Shown piece after piece: positions 1 to 6,279 of a stretch of 10,192 bases of DNA; within the stretch, counting starts at the first letter, position 1; every line of letters begins with the position of its first letter. The DNA comes from DASUFH01 sp036274645 (lineage in GTDB: Bacteria > Acidobacteriota > Terriglobia > 20CM-2-55-15): contig DASUFH010000043.1 of the NCBI GenBank assembly GCA_036274645.1, positions 1 through 10,192 on the forward strand. The letters are read 5' to 3'. The notes beneath the pieces were generated by a model. The model saw nothing but the letters and a program-made list of their open reading frames with translations, made no database searches and was not told where the DNA came from. The position numbers and the translations under genes were made by a program.

Positions 1-99
1 TAATAGTGAACAGCCAACAGTTAATGGATAAGTGGGGGACGGGGAAGCGGAGCGGAATTTGAAAATCGATAACAGGAAATGGAAAATGGAAAACCGGCC

Positions 100-618
100 C
101 TACCCCCACCACCATTTTGCGACGAACACACCCATCGCCGCGGCAAAACCCAGCGCGGTGTTGTATTCCCGGTTCGCCAGGTACTGGCTCTTCGAAAACG
201 TCATTCTCGCCGCGCGAAACCGCGGGAAAAACACGGGGGTGCGTTCCCGGTACTCCGCGAATTCCTCCGGAAACAGGTCTTCCAGCTCCGCTTCTTCGCG
301 AGCAATGACCTTTGGATAGACAATCGCCGACGGCGCGAGCAGGAGCGCGGCGGAAATCGCACTGGCGCTCATGATGGCAAAGCCCAGAGCGAGCAGCGAG
401 CTTCCCAGGTACAAGGGATTTCGCGTCCACGCATACGGTCCTTCGGTGGCCAGTTGCGCGTTCTTGTGAATCGTGCCGGCGGCCAGCAACCGGAAGGCGG
501 CGCCGACCAGGGCCACCGGCAAACCCACGATCATTGAAAGTCCCGTCGGCCGCGCCATGAAGAGCGCGGCCAGCCCGACAACGAAACCGAGCGGAACGCG
601 CAGTCGCTGAATGTTCAC
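100..618 (-). CDS. ICMT/PEMT-family membrane methyltransferase
   Basis: The product is a 172-aa membrane protein of the isoprenylcysteine carboxyl methyltransferase / phospholipid methyltransferase family, which methylates carboxyl or amino groups of membrane-associated substrates using S-adenosylmethionine. The family signature is clear: GPY-x-x-TRNPLYLG at about residues 60-72, then an acidic pair EE followed by LFPEEFAEYRERTPVFFP at about 115-132. Hydrophobic segments lie at about 8-22, 28-47 and 71-100, and a short one at the C-terminus before WWWG. I chose the GTG at 616-618 because it overlaps the TGA of the upstream heptosyltransferase gene (GTGA), which implies translational coupling. 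A longer GTG start at 705 would put an uncharacteristic basic stretch inside the neighbouring gene. The substrate is unknown; the bacterial homologues are rarely characterised. The operon position suggests a role in envelope or lipid modification, which is inference. The 99 bases after the stop hold A/T-rich GGAAAATGG-like repeats and no gene. Confidence 0.85.
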   Translation of the reverse strand: MNIQRLRVPLGFVVGLAALFMARPTGLSMIVGLPVALVGAAFRLLAAGTIHKNAQLATEGPYAWTRNPLYLGSSLLALGFAIMSASAISAALLLAPSAIVYPKVIAREEAELEDLFPEEFAEYRERTPVFFPRFRAARMTFSKSQYLANREYNTALGFAAAMGVFVAKWWWG

Positions 619-1655
619 GCGATCAACGCCAGACGTTTGCGGCACGCCTCGTAGACGTGATCGACGGTGATGTGCTTCATGCACTCCCAGTGCTCCAGCG
701 GGCACTTCGAGCGTTCATAACAGGGCCGGCAGGCGAGACGGCGCTCCACCACGACATCTTCGCGCCGGAACGGCCCGTTGCGATCGCTGGAGGTGGGACC
801 AAAAATCGATACCACCGGAGTGCCCGTGGCCGCGGCGAAATGCATGGGACCGGTATCGCCTCCCACAAAAAGCTTCGCGCCTTCGCACAACGCGACCAGT
901 TCCTCCAGGTTTGTCTGGACCTGCCGGATGCCCGAGCCGGCCGCCGCCACAAGCCGGCGGGTCATGTCTTCCTCGCCAGGTCCCCAGGTAACAGTAACGG
1001 GCAGGCCGTCGGCCATCAACCGCGCCGCCAGGGCGCCATAGCGCTCCGCTTCCCAGCACTTGGTCGGCCAGGCGCCGCCGGGATTGATCACGACGTATCC
1101 GGTCAGACCCTGCAGCTTTTCCTCCACCGATCGCCGCGCCGTGGTAGGGGCGCGCAGGGGCGCTTCCATATTCCAGTCCGGTTCGATGCCGAGCGGCCTG
1201 AGCAGTTCCATCTGCTGATCGATGATGTGGACCCGGCGCGGCTCCACCACTTCGGTGTAAAAGAAGCGGCTGACCGACTCCCGGAGAAAGTCCCGATCCC
1301 ATCCGATACGCACGGGCGCGCCCGACAGGTAGGCGAAAAAGGCCGACTTCACCAGGCCCTGAAAATCGATCGCGCAGTCGTAACCGTCGGTGCGCAGCGC
1401 CCACACGAACTCGGCGATCTCCCGCGCGCTGCCGATGCCGGGACTGTTGCGCCACTGAAACGTATCGATGGGGATGAGGCGCACCGTCAGTCCGCTCAGG
1501 TCGACGGCAATCCGGTTCTTCCGCTCGATCAGCCAGTCGATTTCCGCGTTGGGAAACGCCCGGCGAAGCTGCGCCACCGACGGCAGACAGTGGACGATGT
1601 CGCCCAACGATCCGAATTTGACGATCAGAAATCGGGTGTAATTAGGTTTCGTCAT
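615..1655 (-). CDS. waaC: lipopolysaccharide heptosyltransferase I-type (GT9) glycosyltransferase
   Basis: This 346-aa GT-B fold enzyme of family GT9 transfers L-glycero-D-manno-heptose from ADP-heptose to the LPS inner core at the cytoplasmic face of the inner membrane. The N-terminal motif FLIVKFGSLGDIVHCLPSV (about 9-27) is WaaC-like and holds the conserved Asp after GSLG (D19). The second domain has VINPGGAWPTKCW (189-201) and the sugar-nucleotide motif GGDTGPMHFAAATGTP (265-280), followed by FGPTSSDRNGP. A Cys-rich tail, CRPCYERSKC...CM (309-326), is common in bacterial members. ATG 1655 was chosen because the conserved N-terminus starts there; the reading frame stays open upstream to 1985 inside gmhB, but that extension is not GT9-like. 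It overlaps the end of gmhB by 14 bp. I infer heptosyltransferase I rather than II from the KxGSLGD-type N-terminus and because a better heptosyltransferase II match lies two genes upstream. The exact acceptor is not provable here. Confidence 0.88.
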   Translation of the reverse strand: MTKPNYTRFLIVKFGSLGDIVHCLPSVAQLRRAFPNAEIDWLIERKNRIAVDLSGLTVRLIPIDTFQWRNSPGIGSAREIAEFVWALRTDGYDCAIDFQGLVKSAFFAYLSGAPVRIGWDRDFLRESVSRFFYTEVVEPRRVHIIDQQMELLRPLGIEPDWNMEAPLRAPTTARRSVEEKLQGLTGYVVINPGGAWPTKCWEAERYGALAARLMADGLPVTVTWGPGEEDMTRRLVAAAGSGIRQVQTNLEELVALCEGAKLFVGGDTGPMHFAAATGTPVVSIFGPTSSDRNGPFRREDVVVERRLACRPCYERSKCPLEHWECMKHITVDHVYEACRKRLALIA

Positions 1656-2235
1656 GAATGGTTCGCGTTTCGCTCGATGAAGATTCCTCTCCGCACAAAG
1701 CCAGGATGGCTTCGACGGCGCCCAGAAGATTATCCGCAACCAGGTGCGGTTGGTATACAGAATCGCGATGCGCTTCCAGCTCTTCGACGCCATGTCCGGT
1801 ACGGACGAGCGCGGTGCGCATGCCGGCCGCATAACCGGTCTCGACGTCGAGGTACCGGTCGCCCACAATAAACGACCCCGCCAAATCGATCCCCAGATCC
1901 CGGGCTGCGCGTTCGGCCATGCCCGGCCGGGGCTTGCGGCAATCGCATTCCGTTTCGGGACGGTGCGGGCAGAAATAGACGCCATCCAGATGCGCGTTCC
2001 AGCGCGCGAGTTCCATTGCCAGCGCGTCGTGAAACGCCTGGACGGTCGCTTCGGTGAAGTATCCGCGCTCGATGCCCGACTGATTGGTGATCAGCACGGC
2101 CAGCATCCCGGCCTCGTTGATGCGCCGGACGGCAGGTCCGGTGAACTCGAACACCTGATACGCCGACGGATCCGTCATGTATCCCGTATCCAGGGAAACC
2201 GTCCCGTCACGATCGAGAAAGATCGCTCTACGCAT
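1642..2235 (-). CDS. gmhB: D-glycero-beta-D-manno-heptose-1,7-bisphosphate 7-phosphatase
   Basis: This 197-aa HAD-superfamily phosphatase removes the C7 phosphate from D-glycero-D-manno-heptose 1,7-bisphosphate, a cytosolic step in ADP-heptose synthesis. All HAD motifs are visible: I FLDRDGT (6-12; nucleophile D8, acid/base D10), II ITNQSG (49-54), III Lys in CRKPRPG (K101), and IV VGDRYLD (124-130). The zinc loop typical of GmhB is present as CPHRPETECDC (ligands C89, H91, C97, C99). Length fits the family. The ATG at 2233-2235 overlaps the end of waaF by 8 bp; a GGGAG sequence about 12 nt upstream may serve as ribosome binding site. The C-terminal 15 residues are Ser/Glu-rich and variable. 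It sits between two heptosyltransferase genes, so precursor synthesis and transfer are co-transcribed. Histidinol phosphatase-like HADs share the fold, but the zinc loop and neighbours favour GmhB. Confidence 0.93.
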   Translation of the reverse strand: MRRAIFLDRDGTVSLDTGYMTDPSAYQVFEFTGPAVRRINEAGMLAVLITNQSGIERGYFTEATVQAFHDALAMELARWNAHLDGVYFCPHRPETECDCRKPRPGMAERAARDLGIDLAGSFIVGDRYLDVETGYAAGMRTALVRTGHGVEELEAHRDSVYQPHLVADNLLGAVEAILALCGEESSSSETRTIHDET

Positions 2236-3235
2236 GAATCGCCATGATCTCCCGGCCGGCGCGGCACACATCTTCGACGGTGACGCGCGTCATGCAGCGG
2301 CGGTCAATCGGACAATCGCGCAACATGCACGGGCTGCATTCCACCGGATGCCGGACAATGCGCACGCGCGCCCCGCGCGGGCCGGTGACGGTCGAATCGG
2401 TGGGTCCAAATACCGCCACGGTCGGTGTGCCCAGCGCGGCCGCGATGTGCATCACGCCGGAATCGTTGGCGACCACGAGTGTGGCCTGGGCAATCACCCC
2501 CACCAGTTCTTCGAGCGTGGTCTTCCCGGTGAGGTCTGCCACCGGACCCGCGATCCGCTTCGCCACTTCATTGCCCATCACGCGTTCCGACTCCGAACCG
2601 ACAATGGCCACGGCGCACCCGGATTCCGCCGCAAGAATTTCGCCGGTCCGGGCAAAGCGATCCGCATCCCATCGTTTGGCGGATCCGAACGCCGCTCCCG
2701 GACTCAGCGCAATGAACGGCGCGCCGGGCTCAATTCCCTCCGCCTCGAGCACCGCGCGCGCGCGGTTCTTTTCCTGCGGCGTGGCTTCAATTCCGATCGA
2801 CGGCGGATCGCCAAACGGCGCCAGAGCCCGCGCGAGCGCAAGGTAATAGTCGGTCTGATGCGGCGCCGGACGCGGACGATCGAGGGCCGTGGTCAACAGC
2901 CAGGTTCTTCCGTCGCCGGCGTAACCTACCCGGCGCGGCACGCGGCCCAGAAAGATCGTCAGCGCGGATTCGAATGAGTTCGGGAAAAGAATCGCGGCGT
3001 CATACCGCGCCTCGCGGATCTCGCGCCCGAGACGCGCAAGCGCCGACAGGCCGCCGTTCTTCGGCGCGATCCAGACATGGTCGATGAATGGCGCGCCGAC
3101 AAATACGCCGGCCACCCAGGGCCGCGCCAGCAGCGTGATTTCCGCCGCCGGCAGCGCCTCCCGCACGGCTTTCATCGCCGGTATGGCCAGAATCGCGTCA
3201 CCCACCCAATTGGGTCCACGGAGAAGTATCTTCAT
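2228..3235 (-). CDS. waaF: ADP-heptose:LPS heptosyltransferase II (GT9)
   Basis: This 335-aa GT9 enzyme adds the second inner-core heptose to LPS using ADP-heptose. The N-terminus MKILLRGPNWVGDAILAIPAM is the hallmark WaaF start (conserved D13). In the C-terminal domain, SPGAAFGSAKRWD (178-190) and NDSGVMHIAAALGTPTVAVFGPT (257-279) are the classical nucleotide-sugar motifs. A Cys cluster, CSPCMLRDCPIDRRCM, precedes the C-terminus. ATG 3235 was chosen because it gives the exact family N-terminus; a TTG at 3265 is in frame but would run into the preceding gene. No strong Shine-Dalgarno precedes the ATG, and only 11 bp separate it from the upstream stop, consistent with coupling in one operon. 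Its 3' end overlaps gmhB. Confidence 0.93.
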   Translation of the reverse strand: MKILLRGPNWVGDAILAIPAMKAVREALPAAEITLLARPWVAGVFVGAPFIDHVWIAPKNGGLSALARLGREIREARYDAAILFPNSFESALTIFLGRVPRRVGYAGDGRTWLLTTALDRPRPAPHQTDYYLALARALAPFGDPPSIGIEATPQEKNRARAVLEAEGIEPGAPFIALSPGAAFGSAKRWDADRFARTGEILAAESGCAVAIVGSESERVMGNEVAKRIAGPVADLTGKTTLEELVGVIAQATLVVANDSGVMHIAAALGTPTVAVFGPTDSTVTGPRGARVRIVRHPVECSPCMLRDCPIDRRCMTRVTVEDVCRAGREIMAIHA

Positions 3236-3246
3236 CGCCACAGAAG

Positions 3247-4320
3247 CTAACGGAACGGCGGACAAACCCCGGGCGCAGATGGCGCAGGCGTGCCCGCCGG
3301 CAGGCGGACATCAAGAGGAGCTGTGGACAGCCGGTATGCGGACACGGTCCAGAGCACCGCGCCATCAGCGCCGATCAGACACAGGATGTCAAACTCTTCG
3401 GGATAGTAGCGCTCCATCGCCAGCGCACCCGCCGAATCCGTCTTTCCCAGGACACCCGAGCACATCCCGCACTCACTGCAGTAGGTTTTGGCGCCGTTGA
3501 CCAGCGCGTTCGCCAGCGGCGTGTCGCCGGAGTACACGCGCAATGTCAGCGGACGGGAAACATACCAGTGAACCGAAAGAGGCGTTTCGCGCTGGGTCAG
3601 GAAAGCGGTGGCATAGCCGTCGGTATCGGCCGTGTCGGGAACCGTAAAGCGGACCCGCGGATCGAGCAGCTTGAACGCGTATTCGAAATCGCCGTCCGGG
3701 ACGGCAAACCGTCCGCTGTCATCCGTTACGCCGGTCGCAATCAGATCGCCGCCCGACATCCGGCCACAACGATTCTCGTTGGCCCAGAACATGTAGGCGG
3801 CCACCCGTAATCCTCGTACCGGCTTGTCCTCATCGTCATAGAAACGGATGCGGCGTTCCTTCGGTTCCTTCAACTCGACGACCATCTCCTGGTCGTCGCC
3901 GATACGGAACATCGTGAACTGGTCGCGGCGAAAATCGATGCGAACCTCTTCAACGCCTAACGCGACCAGGTTCCGGTGGGGTTGGGATCCGGGCCAGGTA
4001 AAGGGATCGGAAACGATCGGCGTGAGATCTTTCGCGCGAACATGAATGAAAGCGCTGATTAAATTCGGAAACCGCTCGAGCACCGCGCGCAATTCCGGCG
4101 AATCGAACGACACGCGCACCAGATCGCCTTCGAAGGGCAGCGGCACGCGGTCCGCCAGTTCCCAGCCGACCAGCAACGCTTCCGCTTTTTCGATCTGGAC
4201 TTTTTCCTTGCCGGGCCCCTTGAAACGGATGCGAAGCTCTGTGGCGTGCGCCGCGGGGGTTAAGAAAATCCCTGCCGCGACGGTCAGCAGCATGCGCCGC
4301 CAGAAAATCATGGGCGCCAT
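3247..4320 (-). CDS. secreted protein with carboxypeptidase-regulatory-like beta-sandwich domains, unknown function
   Basis: I do not recognise a named family for this 357-aa protein. A signal peptide is clear: a basic WRR, a hydrophobic stretch LLTVAAGIFLTPA, and a likely cleavage after AHA at about residue 26, so it is exported. Two segments read like carboxypeptidase-regulatory (CNA-B/transthyretin-like) beta-sandwiches, about 155-215 (RIRFYDDEDKPVRGLRVAAYMF...TDDSGRFAVPDGDFEYAFKL) and about 258-345 (LTLRVYSGDTPLANALVNG...KTDSAGALAMERYYPEEFDILCL). Between strands of the second lies a tight CSECGMC cluster (281-287), with another Cys at 185 and 314, possibly disulfides or a metal site. ATG 4320 was chosen; ATG 4311 gives an equally good signal peptide, and no clear Shine-Dalgarno separates them. 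It is the first gene of the operon, 11 bp before waaF, so an envelope role is plausible but inferred. It is the last chromosomal-type gene before the integron region. Confidence 0.7.
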   Translation of the reverse strand: MAPMIFWRRMLLTVAAGIFLTPAAHATELRIRFKGPGKEKVQIEKAEALLVGWELADRVPLPFEGDLVRVSFDSPELRAVLERFPNLISAFIHVRAKDLTPIVSDPFTWPGSQPHRNLVALGVEEVRIDFRRDQFTMFRIGDDQEMVVELKEPKERRIRFYDDEDKPVRGLRVAAYMFWANENRCGRMSGGDLIATGVTDDSGRFAVPDGDFEYAFKLLDPRVRFTVPDTADTDGYATAFLTQRETPLSVHWYVSRPLTLRVYSGDTPLANALVNGAKTYCSECGMCSGVLGKTDSAGALAMERYYPEEFDILCLIGADGAVLWTVSAYRLSTAPLDVRLPAGTPAPSAPGVCPPFR

Positions 4321-4344
4321 TGTACATGCTCTCAAACGAGACGG

Positions 4345-4497
4345 CTACTCGGCCGCATCCAGAACGGCCTGCCAACTCAACACTAATGCATCAGGCATCT
4401 CAGTTGTGTCAGCCTGCCGCGCCAGTGCGACCAACATCCATCCGTACCCTTGCTTGAGAAACTGTTCGCGTTTTCTCAGTAAGGCGTGTTCGCGGCT
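4345..4497 (-). other. short open frame and imperfect hairpin after the toxin stop; possible degenerate attC
   Basis: Directly after the TGA of the RelE-like toxin the same frame stays open for 50 codons, to a TAG at 4345-4347, with residues such as REHALLRKREQFLKQG and PDALVLSWQAVLDAAE that look protein-like. There is no convincing start codon before an internal ATG, so this could be a gene remnant. The stretch also holds an imperfect inverted repeat (4448-4461 with 4472-4484). At larger scale it holds a weak attC-like arrangement: CGAAC-AC-GCC...ACT-G-AG near 4470-4493 against TT-G-AGT-T-GGC...GTTC near 4362-4384. These readings compete, and I cannot choose between remnant gene and decayed attC. 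No promoter for the downstream operon could be identified here with confidence. Confidence 0.3.
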
Positions 4498-4759
4498 TCA
4501 CTTGCTGTTGAGCAGCTTGTCGTACTCAGCGTGCGAACCGATCCAGAACCATACGCAATCCGATTCCGCTTCAACGGCGAGCGCTTCGGTAATGCAGGCC
4601 GACACGTACGGACCAGAATCGCCCAATTTTCTTGAGGTGCAGAGAAGGGTGATGCGGATCATTCGCCATGAGTTCGTAGCACTGATCCGCCGTGCGTTGC
4701 ACGTCTTTGGACAGTTCGCGGTAACAGCGCCAAAACCGCGGACTCGCACGATGCTTCAC
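4498..4759 (-). pseudogene. RelE/ParE-type toxin, 1-nt frameshift
   Basis: Two overlapping frames together make one RelE/ParE-like toxin of about 86 aa. The first starts at GTG 4759 and reads MKHRASPRFWRCYREL, then LHLKKIGRFWSVRVGLHYR, and ends prematurely at 4571. The second supplies ALAVEAESDCVWFWIGSHAEYDKLLNSK to the TGA at 4498. The join falls at CGAAGCG (minus strand), where one A at plus positions 4585-4586 is surplus; removing it restores the continuous toxin. The C-terminal WIGSHAEYDKLL is typical of RelE-family mRNA interferase homologues. The GTG start overlaps the antitoxin TGA by 4 bp, as in intact modules. The frameshift may be inactivating decay, a sequencing error, or less likely recoding. 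It belongs to the last recognisable cassette of the array. Confidence 0.72.
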
Positions 4760-4956
4760 AAATCCGTGCAGCGACCATCCTGGAGGTCCGCAAGCGCCTC
4801 ATCGGCGAGTGAATCGAGGCGGCCTGACTCGACGTCGCGTACCAGTTCCTTGTCCCAAAGGGCCTGGTCGTACTCTACAAACCAGGCGCGAAACGCCGTT
4901 AACTGTTCCGGCGAGAGATCCTGGACCGCTTTTTCGATATCTTGAAGCGTGCTCAT
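4756..4956 (-). CDS. putative antitoxin of a RelE-type toxin-antitoxin pair
   Basis: This 66-aa acidic protein (MSTLQDIEKAVQDLSPEQLTAF... ending DEALADLQDGRCTDL) resembles small antitoxins encoded directly upstream of RelE-like toxins. The motif LSPEQLTAFRAWFVEYDQALWDKEL and the C-terminal DLQDGRC-x-DL are familiar from such pairs, although I cannot assign a Pfam number. The ATG at 4956 was chosen because the conserved start lies there; the open frame continues to 5043 through the attC site. It would bind and neutralise the toxin and probably repress its own promoter, which is family knowledge. The start is 44 bp after the outer box of the attC site at 5000-5100, the usual spacing for a cassette gene. 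No strong ribosome binding site is visible. With the toxin frameshifted, the antitoxin may be orphaned. Confidence 0.7.
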   Translation of the reverse strand: MSTLQDIEKAVQDLSPEQLTAFRAWFVEYDQALWDKELVRDVESGRLDSLADEALADLQDGRCTDL

Positions 4957-4999
4957 GTCGAAAGGGTACTCGGTCGCCGGCCCACGACGCAACTTGTCC

Positions 5000-5100
5000 G
5001 CCGAACGATTCTGGCGCTCAACCGCGAGCGGTACGTGAACCACTGCAAGGGATTGCCGAACCGTTCCGCGCCGACGCCGGTCTGCAGCGCCTTGTTCGGC
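5000..5100 (-). other. integron attC site (third in array)
   Basis: The outer boxes are perfectly complementary: GCCGAAC (minus strand, 5100-5094) and GTTCGGC (5006-5000). The inner boxes also pair: GGCGCT with AGCGCC, then CA with TG and ACC with GGT, leaving an unpaired G on the first arm after GGCGCT, as attC sites have. Spacers between outer and inner boxes are AA and AGAATC. The enclosed loop region is about 55 nt. The first arm, GAACAAGGCGCTGCAG, resembles many environmental attC sites, which begin TAACAAGGCGCTGCAG. The outer boxes deviate by one base from the RYYYAAC/GTTRRRY consensus. It ends the gene-less cassette and precedes the RelE-type pair. Confidence 0.68.
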
Positions 5101-5455
5101 CGGCGCGCGCCACCGCCACCATCATGGCCCCCCGAAACGAAGCCCCCTGCTGTCCCTCCCCGGCAGCGCCAGGCAGCCGGTCCGAGCACTCCTTGCTCGC
5201 CGGTTACGGCAAACACCTGCGCAAGCTCAATAACCGTATGCCCTGCGGCGGTTCCTTTCTCATCCGCGTTTCAGCCGTGGAATTCCTGGGGCCTCCAAGT
5301 TCCTGACGCTTTCTCTGCATGCATACCACGCTCTGATGTGGACCCCGGCGGACCCTCGCGGACCTCACCATTCCGGTCCGTCTGCATGGGCTTCCGATAC
5401 CGTTAACACCGTCGCCATCCGCATCAGACGCCATATCGGGGCTGTATCAAGCTGT
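5101..5455 (-). other. rest of gene-less cassette, no convincing CDS
   Basis: This stretch continues the cassette between the attC sites at 5627-5725 and 5000-5100. Short open frames exist, for example minus 5204-5434 (76 codons), but they lack family similarity I can recognise and a good ribosome binding site. Structure is visible: GGTCC/GGACC repeats at about 5346-5387 that can pair, and a perfect 6-bp hairpin CGAGCA-CTCCT-TGCTCG at 5183-5199. I found no reverse-transcriptase motif (YADD) and no convincing group II domain V. The segment may be the remainder of a structured RNA or intron, or cassette sequence without a function I can name. Confidence 0.4.
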
Positions 5456-5629
5456 GGAGCGCGCGGTCGCTCCCGCGGTCTGCATGCTTCCCGGTGTACG
5501 CTTCAACTGACTTGTTCGGTCTTTCAACCTCCTCAGTCGCAGTTGCAACACTCGGTAGGAGTGGATGGTTAATCCTTACTCCGCAGGGACTCTCACCCTG
5601 CAAGAAAGCGCCAAGCTTCGCTGGCGCAC
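5456..5629 (-). ncRNA. structured RNA-like segment, possible 5' part of a group II intron
   Basis: Reading the minus strand from 5629, the sequence begins GTGCG, the consensus 5' end of group II introns, directly after GTTG of the attC outer box. Five stem-loops follow in series: 5608-5627 (GCGCC/GGCGC plus AGC/GCT), 5583-5601 (GCAGGG/CCCTGC enclosing TGAGAGT), 5558-5582 (GGAGT-AA-GGAT / ATCC-ACTCC), 5504-5545 (CAACT..GAC / GTC-AGTTG) and 5456-5473 (GGAGCG/CGCTCC). The string GGGTGAGAGTCCC occurs in domain I of group IIC introns as I remember them, and group IIC-attC introns are known to insert at attC sites. No intron-encoded protein or clear domain V follows, so it would be a truncated or ORF-less intron. 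It could instead be an unrelated structured cassette RNA. Confidence 0.42.
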
Positions 5630-5725
5630 CAACGGCCTGCCGATAACCCGCGCCGAGCGCAGCGAGGGAACCGCTGTGGGCGCGGCAGCGACCACGGCGG
5701 CGTCAGGTTCATCGGCGTGTCATGC
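5627..5725 (-). other. integron attC site (second in array)
   Basis: Read on the minus strand, the first outer box GCATGAC (5725-5719) contains the TGA stop of the toxin gene. After the spacer AC come the inner boxes: GCCGAT-G-AACC on the first arm pairs with GGTT-ATCGGC on the second, leaving one extrahelical G, the attC hallmark. After a further AGGCC the second outer box GTTGGTG lies at 5633-5627. The outer boxes are poorly complementary (TGAC instead of TAAC), so the site may be weakened. Its sequence matches the site at 6280-6356 in several blocks, including CACGCC and CGCGGGTTATCGGC. The loop holds a GC-rich variable segment. Confidence 0.68.
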
Positions 5726-6016
5726 GTCCCGTCGACGTTTCCATATCTCGGGATTTCGCGCGCAGTGGTAGATCGCATAGATGATGATTTCGGTGTTTTC
5801 AATCTCGTAGATGACCGCGTATGGAAACCTCGCAACCAATGCTCGCCTCATCTCACGATGGACGACAGGATATTTCTCTGGAGTTTTCTCGACGGAAATA
5901 ATGCATTCGTTGACTTTCCGCAGAAAATCGTCGCCGAGTTCGCGACTCCGTTCGTCGTACCACCGGATAGCACTTTGGGCGTCGAGGTCGGCTTCGGGAG
6001 TGAGCCTTGCCTTCAC
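5720..6016 (-). CDS. ParE/RelE-family toxin of a toxin-antitoxin cassette
   Basis: This 98-aa protein belongs to the RelE/ParE toxin superfamily, whose members cleave ribosome-bound mRNA or poison gyrase. Typical features are an N-terminal LTPEADLDAQSAIRWYDERSRELGDDFL, the middle PEKYPVVHREMRRALVARFPYAVIYEIEN, and the C-terminal YAIYHCARNPEIWKRR, which matches the ParE-like end HxARdPxxW. The GTG start at 6016 overlaps the antitoxin TGA (GTGA), so translation is coupled. Its own TGA stop lies inside the first box of the attC site that follows, which marks it as the distal gene of an integron cassette. It appears intact in length. Whether it targets gyrase or mRNA cannot be told from sequence alone. 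Toxin-antitoxin cassettes are common in large integron arrays, where they are thought to stabilise the array. Confidence 0.88.
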   Translation of the reverse strand: MKARLTPEADLDAQSAIRWYDERSRELGDDFLRKVNECIISVEKTPEKYPVVHREMRRALVARFPYAVIYEIENTEIIIYAIYHCARNPEIWKRRRDA

Positions 6017-6234
6017 CTTTTCCGTTTCTGCAAACGACTACGGACTTCGGCCCATGGAACCGCTGTCGAAGGATCGGCTTTGTGCTCGGCGCGACGCCGG
6101 TCCAGTTCCCTGCGTTGCGCTGATGTGAGTGGAACGGCATCCTCGTCCGACGCGATGCTGTCCCAAATCTCTTCGATCACTTCCAAGCGCTTCTTGACGC
6201 TCAAGTTCAGGATCTCTTCGATTGAAACACTCAT
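6013..6234 (-). CDS. antitoxin, putative addiction module component (PF09720/TIGR02574 type)
   Basis: This 73-aa protein matches the 'putative addiction module component' antitoxins. It has LNLSVKKRLEVIEEIWDSIASDEDAVPLTSAQRRELDRRRAEHKADPSTAVPWAEVRSRL, with the conserved ERLELVEEIWDSI-like helix at about 12-27, LTxAQRxELDRR at about 36-47, and the D-P-x-x-x-x-PW-x-E-V box near the end. It neutralises the ParE/RelE toxin encoded directly downstream, with which it overlaps by 4 bp. ATG 6234 lies 46 bp after the outer box of the preceding attC site, the usual cassette leader length. Only a weak GAGA-type ribosome binding site is visible. The leader holds no obvious promoter, but such cassettes often carry their own. 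Confidence 0.88.
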   Translation of the reverse strand: MSVSIEEILNLSVKKRLEVIEEIWDSIASDEDAVPLTSAQRRELDRRRAEHKADPSTAVPWAEVRSRLQKRKR

Positions 6235-6279
6235 GCGTTCATTCTCTGTCCGCGTGGACTTTCACGCAAGCGTTTGTAC

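Noticed and set aside
657..1871. Long plus-strand open frame (404 codons) opposite the heptosyltransferase I gene
   Set aside because: It is antisense to two well-recognised genes, has no family-like content and is a by-product of GC-rich codon bias.
2177..2977. Plus-strand frame of 266 codons opposite waaF
   Set aside because: It is antisense to a gene with unmistakable GT9 motifs and has no recognisable domain.
4312..4340. TTGAGA/TACAAT as promoter of the heptose operon
   Set aside because: The spacing is only 5 nt and the hexamer overlaps the start codon, so it cannot be a normal promoter.
4953..5216. Minus frame of 87 codons reading RRPNKALQTG across 5000-5100 as a gene
   Set aside because: The protein-like string is the translation of the attC site arms; there is no start signal or family, and the antitoxin start lies inside another frame here.
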